64,000 nucleotides of DNA from Nymphalis io (Eukaryota > Arthropoda > Insecta > Lepidoptera > Nymphalidae). The DNA lies in the NCBI RefSeq assembly GCF_905147045.1, contig NC_065903.1:10540001-10604000 (forward strand). The letters run 5' to 3'. A model generated the notes under the pieces. That model was given only the letters and a program-made list of their open reading frames with translations, searched no databases and was not told the DNA's origin. Below are positions 46,125 through 56,005 of the stretch, in pieces. The translations under genes were made by a program, and so were the position numbers. Each line of letters opens with the position of its first letter. Positions within the stretch are counted from its first letter, which is position 1.

Positions 46125-46285
46125 GATTCACCGAAGACACGAAACGCGAGATGTAATTACCCATAGCTCCAAAAAGCGCAATTATTCGTCGCTTCGGTTA
46201 GCTCGACAGCGCTCAATTAGACAACTAGTGTTTTGTTTAGAGCCAGATAGAGTCATCGCCGTGACGATATTATTCATGCTCATTT
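46125..46285. promoter_or_regulatory. GC-richer patch with homeodomain-type sites
   Basis: TAATTA at 46154-46159, CAATTATT near 46180 and CAATTAG near 46215 lie among CG-containing words such as TTCGTCGCTTCGG. Clustered ATTA sites are typical of insect enhancers, but the AT-rich background makes them easy to get by chance. Confidence 0.2.
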
Positions 46286-46485
46286 TATTTCACTTGCGAA
46301 AAATATGATTGGGTTAATATTTAATATTTATAATAAAATTTTCGAATACAAACTTAATGTTCGTCTGGGATTTTAAAGTGATTTATTTTTGTAAAGTCAC
46401 GGTGAGATATAAATTAATTTTAAATGTAACGCATACGCAACGATAAAAACAAAGAAATTGAAAGGCATGCATAAAGTCAGTATAC

Positions 46486-46808
46486 TTTTTTTTTTGTTTT
46501 TTTTTTTTTTTTTAGAATAGGAAGGTGGACGAGCATATGGGCCACCTAATAGTAAGTGGTCACCAAACGCCCTTAGACATTGGCATTGTAAGAAATGTCG
46601 ACCATCGCTTATAGCCAATGCGCCACCAACCTTGGGAACTAAGATTTTATGTCCCTTGTGCCTGTAATTACACTGGCTCACTCACCCTTCAAACCGGAAC
46701 ACAACAATATCAAGTATTGCTGTTTTGTTTGTTTAGTTTGTGTGTAGAATATCTGATGAGTGGGTGGTACCTACCCAGACGAGCTTGCACAAAGCCCTAC
46801 CACCAGTA
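46486..46808 (-). mobile_element. Family B SINE-like repeat, young, with a short insertion
   Basis: Almost the same as the copies at 13902 and 49624, starting with a long poly(T) at 46486-46513. Within the usual GTTTTGCGGTAGAATATC it carries an extra TTTGTTTAGTTTGTGTG segment (about 46729-46745). The rest is intact, to AGCCCTACCACCAGTA. Confidence 0.92.
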
Positions 46809-46888
46809 AAACCTAGACCTATAAACATAAAATAAAAAAAATACATAAATAAATCTGTTTATCATTATAATAAATAATTAAAATCTTG

Positions 46889-46928
46889 CTCGGTCGTCTA
46901 GGTAGGTACCAGCAGTGGGACATTCACA
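46889..46928. mobile_element. Chimeric scrap joining family B to Metulj-like tail
   Basis: CTCGGTCGTCTAGGTAGGTA is family B; it passes at ACCAG directly into CAGCAGTGGGACATTCACAT, the Metulj-like tail. Confidence 0.55.
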
Positions 46929-47336
46929 TCTACCACCACCAAATACAAAATAAAAAACAAGTTTAACGTTCTATTATCTATTTCACTTTTTTAAATATTA
47001 TATTTTTATTTTCAAATTAATGAAACCCTACCATATCTGTGACGTAATATAGAAATGATCAAATTATATATATATATATATATATAGCGTGCAAGTCGTT
47101 TAGATGATTTTGTCATAGCTGATGGTCATGTATGTCCGTGTGCATATACTTTTTCACGTCTTACTAGTAGGTGTCCAGGTGGCATACGTTTACGATGGAG
47201 TTTCCGGAGCTTTACACGATGGCTACAAGGAGGTATTAGGAAGACCTAAGAAATAAACCATTTACCATAAAAATGTATGAATAATATACATTTTTTATAA
47301 AAGTAAGAACTTAAGATGATTATTTGATAGTTTCTT
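46929..47336. other. AT-rich intergenic
   Basis: Contains a (TA)n run at about 47064-47086 and a GC-richer patch at about 47095-47250. No gene is supported. Confidence 0.4.
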
Positions 47337-47412
47337 TATTTTTTTTTTCAGCCTTTCGCCGTCCACTGCTGGACGAAAGCCTCCCCCATAGAACGCCAAC
47401 CATCCCGAGTTT
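47337..47412 (-). mobile_element. RTE-like LINE 3'-end fragment
   Basis: On the minus strand: ACTCGGGATGGTTGGCG, GGGGGAGGCTTTCG, TCCAGCAGTGGACGGCG, AAAGGCTG, then A-rich tail. It has the same CCAGCAGTGG landmark as the other RTE ends but a different tail. Confidence 0.65.
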
Positions 47413-48548
47413 CTTTATGTTATTATCGAACCAAAAAATAATTATTAAAGTAGGATAAATAAATTTAAATCATGTTACAAGATTAAATTATATGTAATGT
47501 TACCGCGAGCTTGGGATGTAGATTCTACTTAGAAGAGGCAAGAAACTTAACGATTCTAAATTCATTGGTGGTCTGTTTATATATCTATTACTTAATTAGT
47601 AAACTTAAATAGTAAATAAGGAATAAAAATATTAGTTGACAATATTATTTAAATTTAGAATGAATTCTATCTTGTATCGTGTGTTGTAAGTACGTGAATG
47701 TTATGACAGTTAAAAATAAATTAAAAAAACATCACTTTTTGTGTGTCAGAATTATAATTTTTTTTAGAATTAATTTTTTTTTATCCTTGTTGTCTGTATA
47801 AATATATGAAAATTAAAGTAGCATTTTGAACGTAATATATTATTACATGACAAACGGAACAAATATTAACCTGACATTATGTAAATTAAGACTTTGGTTA
47901 GTACGATTCCGCATACATTTATTAATTAGCATATACTACTAGATAGTCCCGTTTTTGAACGTAACATAGAAGGTCTTTAATGTTGCATGATTTCAGGCTA
48001 TGGATCATAACTCACTCACGGGTAAATGGTTTATAAACAGAGAGGACAAATATATAGAGAAACGTTCATTTTTATTTAGTAGGATTACCCATAGTAGCAT
48101 GCAATATTTTTTGTGTATGTTAAAATAATTATGTGTGTAAATAGAATATTTTATTATAATTTTTGATTTTTATTATTTTTTGTAAGGTACTTGAATTTAA
48201 ATTAATTTCTTGTTGCGATACTGAATCCTGAAGCAATAAAATATATAATAATAAAATATATTTTTTAATTAAAACACGACACTAACATTCGTACATGGAA
48301 GTAAATATATTTTATTAAATATTGCTTTCAATAAAGCAACAGCACTGGGTTGATCAATATTACACAGCTTCTTAGACTGAGGCGCCGCGGAGACGTACTG
48401 CTCTCGTTAGCTTTCTCATTTTATTCTTTTTATTTTAATAATTTAATTCTAATAATTACAGACTTGATAATATAGAGGAATTATACTGTATTTTTCTTCA
48501 AAATAATGTCAGTAATAGTATACATATAACAGCATATAAACGTCGCAT
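47413..48548. other. AT-rich intergenic
   Basis: No gene or repeat family recognised. A small GC-richer patch at about 48370-48410. Confidence 0.4.
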
Positions 48549-48549
48549 T

Positions 48550-48792
48550 GTTCGGCAAGGGCCTCCTGTCCTCTGGCGAGTTTCGGAGCTTCTATCACGC
48601 TGCTCCAATGCGTAGTGTTTGGATACACATGTGACATTTTTTTTTTACTGACACATGCAAGTTTTATCAAGATGTTGTTTTTCATCACCGAGCATGATAT
48701 GACATTGTAAATAAAAACTAATTACATTTGATTTGAACCCGCAATCTTCGTTATACAATTACGTGTGTTAACCACTGGCTTATCTCGATTCG
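48550..48792 (-). mobile_element. Metulj-like SINE, old copy
   Basis: GGCAAGGGCCTCCTGTCCTC, ATCACGCTGCTCCAATGCG, ATACACATGTGACAT, ACACATGCAAGTTTTATC, GATTTGAACCCGCAATC and GTTAACCACTGGCTTATCTC keep the full antisense order with many changes. Confidence 0.8.
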
Positions 48793-48895
48793 TTACTTTA
48801 TTCAATAATATGAACTATAATTGACGAAGTATTTTTGGAATAGTCATTAATATACTTACAATTGAAACCGTAGAATTTCTAGTTCATTAAATATC

Positions 48896-48920
48896 TGTTA
48901 TTATTATTATTATTATTATT
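48896..48920. repeat. (TTA)n microsatellite
   Basis: Trinucleotide run of about eight units. Confidence 0.95.
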
Positions 48921-48994
48921 TCTTCAAGAAGATACCGTGTTAGAAAATAATAGCATATTATCATTGTTAAGGATTAGTTCCATTTAATTAACTG

Positions 48995-49200
48995 ATTACA
49001 TTAAAAGGTGAGCGTCGATTCAGCACGTTACACTGACTCGTCTATTGATAGGCTACTGTACCGGGGAAACTGAGAGTGGTCGCCGCAAGGACGACCGGTC
49101 CGGTCGGCTGCTGCCTGGTGAGGTACAAGGGATCAACAAGCCTCAGTATGCTACGTTTTTATTACTACAAATTAAACACGACTCGGCGCGCACGTAGAAT
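48995..49200. promoter_or_regulatory. CpG-rich patch, candidate regulatory element
   Basis: GGTCGCCGCAAGGACGACC and GGTCCGGTCGGCTGCTGCC form a short GC-rich, partly self-complementary block in AT-rich DNA. No ORF or family match. Confidence 0.22.
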
Positions 49201-49623
49201 TCAAATATTGCAATGTAGATAAATTTTAATACAAATAATACCTTTTGTAATGTGATATATAAGAAATAAATACATAAAATTTGCACATGCTTAGTGCTAT
49301 TATATTAAAAGCGAATAATTGCTTTTATAAAATGTAAATAGATTTATAACATTTAAGAATTACACGTGAAAAAAAATATATGTAAAAAATAAAATTGGGT
49401 GTTTATAACCTGGTATGTATCATAGTTTAGTCTTTTATAAACAAAATATTCCGTTTATTGACGAAGGATATACGTAAACTATATAACTTCAAGTTACCAG
49501 TGTTACATCTGTCTTGGTCATGAGCTGGCTGGTGACCAGCGGATACAGTTGTCAGATTTTGAAGACGCGGTTAGAACGCTATAATGTATTAAAGTAATAA
49601 GCTACGCTATCTCTAAAATTACA
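49201..49623. other. AT-rich intergenic
   Basis: No gene or repeat family recognised. Confidence 0.4.
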
Positions 49624-49931
49624 TTTTTTTTTTTTTTTTTTTTTTTTTTATAGAATAGGAAGGTGGACGAGCATATGGGCCACCTGATGGTAAGTGGTCA
49701 CCAAACGCTCTTAGACATTGGCATTGTAAGAAATGTCAACCATCGCTTATAGCCAATGCGCCACCAACCTTGGGAACTAAGATTTTATGTCCCTTGTGCC
49801 TGTAATTACACTGGCTCACTCACCCTTCAAACCGGAACACAACAATATCAAGTATTGCTGTTTTGCGGTAGAATATTTGATGAGTGGGTGGTACCTACCC
49901 AGACGAGCTTGCACAAAGCCCTACCACCAGT
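49624..49931 (-). mobile_element. Family B SINE-like repeat, youngest copy
   Basis: Begins with an uninterrupted poly(T) of 26 (49624-49649), then GAATAGGAAGGTGGACGAGC, CACCTGATGGTAAGTGGT and the intact body to AGCCCTACCACCAG. The long pure poly(A) on the RNA strand and near identity to the copies at 13902 and 46486 point to a recent insertion. Confidence 0.94.
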
Positions 49932-50183
49932 GTATACATAAACTGTATACATTTTTTGTTGTACATAAAATCTATTAAATCGTCATTAAGCGCATAGTTA
50001 AGTTGGCTTTTTTAAACATTATTAAACAAACACAGTTACAGCACAGCCAGTTGAAAATCAATTTTAAGAGATTGTAATAATTAGATTGTTTTGCTCAAAA
50101 CAAAAAAAAAAACTAGGGTAATTGTTAAAATGAATAAAAATAAATTATTACCTATGAGGTGCAAAATGTAATATATATTCTTT

Positions 50184-50452
50184 ATCGGTGGTAGGTCTTT
50201 ATGCAGGCCCACCTGGGTGGGTACCACCCACTCATCAATAATTCTACCGCTAAACATAAATGCTATACGAGTGTATTGCTGTTTTCTGTTTGGATGGATG
50301 TACGAGCCAGTAATTACAGGTACAAGGGACATAATATCGTAAACCCCAAGGCTGGCAGCGCATTGATGGTGTAATGAATAATAATGGTTTATATTTGTTA
50401 TTGTGCTAATCATCCATTATGACAGTGGTGACCACTTACAACCAGGTAGGAT
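50184..50452 (+). mobile_element. Family B SINE-like repeat, diverged
   Basis: CGGTGGTAGGTCTTTATGCA, CACCTGGGTGGGTACCACCC, GCCAGTAATTACAGGTACAA, GGCTGGCAGCGCATTG and GGTGACCACTTACAACCAGG keep the family order. Confidence 0.8.
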
Positions 50453-50547
50453 TATTTTCCTTGTTTTTGACTTACAGGTGAATTCAAAGTAAATTTGCAT
50501 TATATAAATAAATATTGTAAACATTTAAGCAAATCAAAAAAAAAGAA

Positions 50548-50840
50548 GGCGAGATGACCTAGTGGTTAGGACGCGTGAATCTTAACCGATGATCGTGGGT
50601 TCGAACCCGGGCAAGCGCCACTGAATTTTCATGTGCTTAATTTGTGATTATAATTCATCTCGTGTATGACGGTGAAGGAAAACATCGTGAGGAAACCTGC
50701 ATGTGTCTAATTTCATTTAAATTATGTCACATGTGTAATCTACCAACCCGCATTGGAGCAGCGCGGTGGAATAAGCTCTAAAAACTTCTCCTCAAACAGG
50801 GAGAGGAGGCCTTAGCCCAGCAGTGGTACATTAAGAGGCG
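50548..50840 (+). mobile_element. Metulj-like tRNA-derived SINE interrupted by a LINE
   Basis: Complete head (GGCGAGATGACCTAGTGG, GGGTTCGAACCCGGGCA), body and most of the tail (CCCAGCAGTGGTACATTAA). At about 50835-50840 the expected ACAGGCTGTTACTG is replaced by GAGGCG and the LINE poly(T). The missing tail (ACAGGCTGTTACTGTA) reappears at about 52699-52714, beyond the LINE. Confidence 0.92.
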
Positions 50841-52681
50841 TTTTTTTTTTTTTTTTATATTCGCCGGGAGGGCAAATGACTCTACTCCACCTGATGGTAA
50901 GTGGTAGTAGAGTCCAAACGCGACGACGGCCAGTACAGACGGGAAAAACGTTCTGCACTAGCCGCCTTCGCCTTGCCGGCCCGCAAGATTCACGCCTTGT
51001 TTGAAGGAACCCGGGTTGTAAGAGGAGGGGAACACGTGAGCTGGTAAGGAATTCCATTTTTTGGAAGTGCGACAAAGAAAGGAGTTGCCAAATTTCTTTG
51101 TTCGCGATGGAATTGATGTCACAGTTAGGCGGTGACATCGAGAACCAGCTCGCGTGGACTTAAGAAGGAAGGGGGAAGCAGGAATTAGAGAGAATAATTC
51201 CTCAGAGCACTCGCCGTGATACAGTCGATAGAAAGCGCTCAGTGCTGCTATCTCACGACGCAATTGTAAAGGTTCAAGGGTGTTTGTGACCTTTACGTCG
51301 CCAATAATGCGTACGGCACGTCGCTGCAACCGGTCCAAGGCCTCAAGTAGGTACTTAGCGGAGCCATCCCAAAGGTGTGAGCAATATTCCACGCAAGACC
51401 GTACCTGTGTTTTGTACAGCAGGCACAGTTGTTGTGGCGTGAAAAAGCGCCGCACCTTGTTCAGAACTCCGAGTTTCCGTGAAGCTGTTTTTATAACAGC
51501 CTCGATGTAATCCCTTGGACTAAGGTCGCAGCGAACGTCAATCCCCAGCATGGCGATTTTGCTTTGCATCACCAGCGGAGTACCACAGAGGGAGGGTAGA
51601 GGGGAAAATGTTGACTTTTTCGCCGTGAGAGCGCATACCTGTGTTTTCTTGGCATTAAACTCAACAAGATTATCAGAGCCCCATTTGGCGATGAGCTCTA
51701 ACGTCCTATCGAGTTCAATGACAAGATCCTTCCGCCTCTCCTCAATTTCCGCTCGCCCAGCCACTGCGCGTCCGTGGTATCCACCATGCACTGTACTATC
51801 GTCTGTATAGCAATGTATGTTCCCAAGAGAGAGCATATCATTGATATGCAAAAAAAGAGTGTGGGAGATAGCACAGATCCCTGGGGGACCCCAGCATTCA
51901 CTACATAGAATTGTGAAGCGCAACCATCAACTAAAACACGAAGGCTACGCTTGTGTAGGAAGCTGGCAATCCAGGTGCATAGCTGAGCAGGCAGACCATA
52001 TGCCGGCAGCTTGGAGAGAAGACTTCTGTGCCAGACCCTGTCGAAAGCCTTGGAGATATCGAGGTTGACAACCAACGATTCTCCATGCTTGTCGATAGCT
52101 TCACCCCAGAGGTGCGTTACGTACGCTAGAAGATCACCTGTGGACCGTTTTGGTCGAAACCCGTATTGACGATCATTAATTAAAGAGTGATCTTCTAGGA
52201 AATGGATCAGTTGGTTGTTTGAAATCCGTTCCATCACCTTACAAAGTACTGAGGTGATAGCTGTTGGCCGATAATTTGCCGGGTCAGACCGATCCCCTTT
52301 TTTGGGAACCGCTTGCACATTAGCTCTTCTCCAAGCCTCCGGCACACTTCCCGAAGAGAGAGAAAGTTGGAACAGGCGCGTTAACACAGGAGACAGCTCC
52401 GCTGCGCACTTCTTCAGCACTATGGCTGGTATTCCATCGGGACCGCTAGCTTTCCGTACATCAAGTGATTGCAGCTCCGCACGCACATCACGTTGCCTGA
52501 TTTTAATGTCAGGCATCGTATGGCCACATGCAGGTATTGTAGGTGGCAGTGCACTACAATCATCGATGACGGAATTGTCGGCAAAGAGTTTAGCCAGGAG
52601 ATCAGCTTGCTCTTGCGGACTGTGAGCTAGCGATCCGTCCGGATTTCTGAGCGGTGGCAGCGAAGGTTGGCAGAAATTGTT
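50841..52681 (-). mobile_element. Jockey/CR1-group LINE, copy 2, 5'-truncated
   Basis: Same family as 1044-4720 and closely similar throughout, from poly(T) at 50841-50856 to GGCAGAAATTGTT at about 52669-52681, where identity stops. The endonuclease half and leader are absent. It sits inside the tail of the SINE at 50548, so it is younger than that SINE. A 6-bp in-frame deletion near 50987 relative to copy 1 removes part of the C-terminal tail. Confidence 0.94.
50958..52681 (-). pseudogene. LINE reverse transcriptase, truncated, frameshifted, altered catalytic box
   Basis: Encodes the RT part only. It reads through the point (SGPDG) where copy 1 is broken, showing that the frame is normally continuous. 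It has its own lesion: a 1-bp deletion in the A run at 51850-51856 relative to copy 1 shifts frame just after SPTLF. The catalytic YADD is YTDD here because the codon at 51804-51806 (minus strand) is ACA instead of GCA. RT motifs ANYRPTAITS, YGFRP, LDISKAFDRVWH and NAGVPQGSVLS are otherwise clear. Not functional. Confidence 0.92.
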
Positions 52682-52723
52682 ATATTACAGTACAGTAACA
52701 GGCTGTTACTGTACTGTAATATA
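52681..52723. repeat. Snap-back palindrome at the LINE 5' junction, 21-bp perfect arms, 1-nt spacer
   Basis: Arms at 52681-52701 and 52703-52723 are exact reverse complements around one G. The right arm is the resumed SINE tail and its flank; the left arm is an inverted copy of it placed between the LINE and the SINE. Confidence 0.95.
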
Positions 52724-53905
52724 TTCAATAATCTATTCTTTTTCACATGAGTATACTTAAATCTTATTAAAAACACAAGCCTTTCTGAGAAATGTTAACG
52801 AAAGCAACGACAAATGTAATCAGGGCTATGAGCAAAGGTTACGTTTAGCAGCTCGGTTCACGTTGAAGTGTGAAAATTCAAGACGTGCAGCGAATATCCA
52901 AACTTATTGACTTGTAGTTTGGGAGACACACTTTTAAGTAATTAATGATGGTTGTGGATAGCACGAAATTCTAGACTGAAGGACGGATATGAACTCATTG
53001 AGCAATCTACTCGTCGGTAAAGAATAACATCGTGAACTATTTGCAAGTTTCAGATGAATTTTTTTTACATGTGTAACCTGTATTAAAGTATCGTAAATGA
53101 AGAGAGAAGGGTTTTCCAATAGTACCGCATTTTCCGCACATCATAATTATAACATTTGGAAAACCTCCATTCAGCATATAGTTTGAATTATTTACTTTTC
53201 ATATTTCCGTTTTGTCAAATTGAGCGAAAGACGGTACTTATTATTATAATTAATTTATTAATAAACCTTATACCTAATTTCTATGATCCTTCAAAATAAT
53301 AATTGTGAAGAAATATTAAAAACAATCCAATAGATGCTTTTCTTAACACTTAGACCAAAACCCAATGTTGGTGAGAGTGAGGTTTGTTTTCTTTGAACTT
53401 TTTGTCTTCTTGACGCCGTCTACGCGGCTTTAGATGTGTGTGTTATTAGCGTGTTTCATATTTGGCTATAACAACCTAATCAAGTCTTGCTGATTGAGAA
53501 CTTAAATCATTATAAGCAATGTTCTGTATGTATTATGAGCTATTTTTGTCATAGCTTTTTAATTAAATATATGATAGTGCTTAAGTTAATTATTGAATTG
53601 GCTCTCACTGATTTAAATCAAAATGTTATACGTCACCGTTTATAAATCTTGTCTTATAATATAAATGTCGTCCATGTTTTTAACATATTAAATATATTTT
53701 GGATATAATAATTAATTGTGAGTATAACTTATGTGATTTGTGGTAGATTTTTCATTAGAGTTTCTATTATTATTCATTAATTATGATAATAACAATAAAC
53801 AGTATTATATAATACAATTTTAACGCTTAACGTGAAAATATATACACATACCTATTTTGTAGCTAATATGTAACATGGTCGTAAAAATCGCACTTAAATA
53901 TAACG
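52724..53905. other. Intergenic, moderately AT-rich
   Basis: No gene or repeat recognised. About 52790-53010 is of mixed composition. Short ORFs have no domain. Confidence 0.4.
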
Positions 53906-54060
53906 GAAATCAGTCAAGACAACGGCGATCAATCTCAAAAGAGACTATGCCAACTACGCAGGACTAGTCATAGTGAACGAGCGTGTGCACTCTCTATTAC
54001 CCTTACTCTGATAATCCTTTGCCACGGCAAATCCGATACGATCGGAAAGAATTCAGGCGC
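53906..54060 (-). mobile_element. tRNA-derived SINE (family C), 5'-truncated and diverged
   Basis: CGGCGATCAATCTC, ACTATGCCAACTACGCAGG, TGTGCACTCTCTATTACCC, CTGATAATCC, CGATACGATCGGAAAGAATT follow the antisense 3' half of family C. Confidence 0.7.
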
Positions 54061-54314
54061 TTTCATAATTACATATTTACAATGAGGTATTTTTTTAAAT
54101 CAATAGATATTTATTTGCTTACTTACACATTTAATTCTAATTTTATTTTTATTATAATAGTTTTGATGGTGAGACACAATCACTCATGAAAGAGCCAATG
54201 GGCGTTCTCATTTGTAAAATAATTTCATTTCAAGCGTATGCTTGAAAATCTCATAAATGTTTGAAATTTCTAGATTGTGTTACATATTGAAAGTGTTTAC
54301 GAATTTCTAAACGA

Positions 54315-54786
54315 TCAAATCAAATCAATCAATCAATCAACAGCCAATCGTTGTCCACTGCTGAACATAGGCCTCTCCCAAGGTGCGCCAAAGCTCCCTG
54401 TCCTCCGCCTTCCGCATCCAGTTGGTGCCCGCCACCTTCTTAAGGTCGTCGGTCCACCTGGCTGGAGGGCGCCCTACGCTGCGCTTGCCGATTCGCGGTC
54501 TCCACTCTAGGACTCGTCTGCTCCAACGGCCATCGGTCCTACGACATACGTGACCAGCCCACTGCCACTTCAGCCTGCTAATTTTGCAAGCTATGTCGGT
54601 GACTCCGGTTCTTTTCCGGATAATCTCATTTCTGATCTTATCCTTCAAAGATACTCCGAGCATAGCTCGCTCCATAGCACGCTGAGCGACTTTGAATTTG
54701 TGGACTAGTCCCGCAGTTAGTGTCCACGTTTCGGCACCGTATGTCATGGCAGGTAAGACGCATTGGTTGAAGACTTTCGTCTTCAA
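54315..54786 (-). pseudogene. RTE-clade LINE, C-terminal EN-RT fragment with short-repeat tail
   Basis: An open frame of 149 codons on the minus strand ends at 54337. It shows VLPAMTYGAETWTLT, AQRAMERAMLGVSLKD, DIACKISRLKWQWAGHV, RRVLEWRPRIGKRSVGRPP and LWRTLGEAYVQQW, the C-terminal region typical of lepidopteran RTE-type polyproteins. The RT catalytic core is absent (5' truncation near 54790). Beyond the stop, the minus strand reads into TTGATTGATTGATTTGATTT (within 54315-54341), the microsatellite-like tail of the clade. Confidence 0.88.
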
Positions 54787-54944
54787 ACATTGTGGTATAG
54801 ACGACTTAAATCAAATAAATATTAGATATTTTTTAAAGAGTTAAGATCGTAATGTCTATGTTTTTGTGACTAGCGAATTTATTTTAAGCACATCTAATTG
54901 GTTTGTGTACATGTGTTTATATTATAGAGATCTTAGTTGTTTAG

Positions 54945-55063
54945 TTATAACTTATGGAGCTGAGACGTGGACACTGACAGTGCGTTTCATCCATCTTTTT
55001 AAGGTCGCTCAGCGAGCTATGGAGAGGGCTATGCTCGGAGTTTTTCTGAAGGATCGAATCCCA
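54945..55063 (+). pseudogene. RTE-clade LINE fragment, plus orientation
   Basis: Reads ITYGAETWTLTVRFIHLFKV, AQRAMERAMLGVFLKDRIP, a close relative of the stretch at 54600-54760 but on the opposite strand. It ends abruptly at the switch to antisense RTE sequence at about 55066. Confidence 0.82.
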
Positions 55064-55065
55064 AG

Positions 55066-55107
55066 GCCACCAGTCCACTGTCCAGCCCACTGCCACTTCA
55101 GCTTACT
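55066..55107 (-). pseudogene. RTE-clade LINE scrap, minus orientation
   Basis: CAGCCCACTGCCACTTCAGC at about 55083-55102 matches the antisense sequence at about 54554-54573 (coding for LKWQWAG). It lies head to head with the plus-oriented fragment just before it, so the two look like one element folded back with a deletion. Confidence 0.65.
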
Positions 55108-55117
55108 ATTGCTTTGG

Positions 55118-55356
55118 GCTTAAAGACGGCGAACTTCCTCCCTCGGTCCTCCGAGATTAGGCAGTAGTCTGTGCATGGCACCCGCTACCTTCTCAATCCG
55201 GGGGGCTAGGCGCTCGAAGTGCTCCTCGAAGCCCCAGCGACAAGCCAGGGTTAGGCCCAGGTATTTAGACCATTTCATCTGCCCTAAGATTGCCTGGAAG
55301 AGATCGTTCTTTAGTGATAAAACCGTTTTTTGTAACATCATAGTATATTGTATCAT
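55118..55356 (-). pseudogene. R1-clade LINE reverse transcriptase fragment
   Basis: On the minus strand the frame reads KYLGLTLACRWGFEEHFERL, APRIEKVAGAMHRLLPNLGG, PREEVRRL. This KYLGLTLD-W-F-HF-RLAPR pattern is characteristic of the region after the RT core in R1-clade elements. The first 25 residues or so of the ORF (55280-55356) look like AT-rich flank, so the element part is about 55118-55280. Confidence 0.75.
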
Positions 55357-55724
55357 TAGTTTGTTGCAACTATTTGTTTAGATATGCAATAGTGTATTAT
55401 TATTATTTTAAATTAACAGCAGACACAATAGTAAAACAACCATTTGTCAAATATGACTCACGGGACAGGGAAATTGTTAAAACGCGGGCCGTCGAGCGTT
55501 AAGGATTGTTTATATTAAAACGTAGACGATAAAGTTGAAGATGATACAAGCTTCCGGGTGATACTTCATGTTATGTATTAAAATATCTAAAGCATGTGAA
55601 GTATATATGTTGGCGTTCATAAGGATTTTGGCATAACACCGGTGGAAGGACTATTGGGATTATATGAACTATTTATGTTTTCCATTAAATTTAAATTTCT
55701 GTGACAAAATCTTGATATTTGAGG
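55357..55724. other. AT-rich intergenic
   Basis: No gene or repeat recognised. Confidence 0.4.
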
Positions 55725-55960
55725 GGGCAGTTGGCGTGGTTGCCTTTCACGCCGAAGGTTGTGGGTTCGATTCCCACCCAGGACAGACATTTGTGTGCAT
55801 GAACATGTCTATTTGTCCTGAATCTGGGTGTAATTATCTATATAAATATGTATTTACAAAAGAAAAGTAGTATATGTAGTATATCAGTTGTCTGGTTTCC
55901 ATAGTACGAGCTCTGCTTAGTTTAAGATCTGATGGCCGTTTGTGAATAATGTCCCATAAA
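55725..55960 (+). mobile_element. tRNA-derived SINE (family E)
   Basis: GCAGTTGGCGTGGTTGCC (A-box region) and GTGGGTTCGATTCCCACCCA (B box) give a tRNA-like head. A body with ATGAACATGTCTATTTGTCC and TCTGGGTGTAATTATCTATA, and an end near GATGGCCGTTTGTGAATAAT, follow. The attached body and lack of an acceptor stem argue against a functional tRNA gene. Confidence 0.75.
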
Positions 55961-56005
55961 AATGTCCCAGGGTATTTACTTTATTTTTTAGTTATATTAT
56001 TAATG

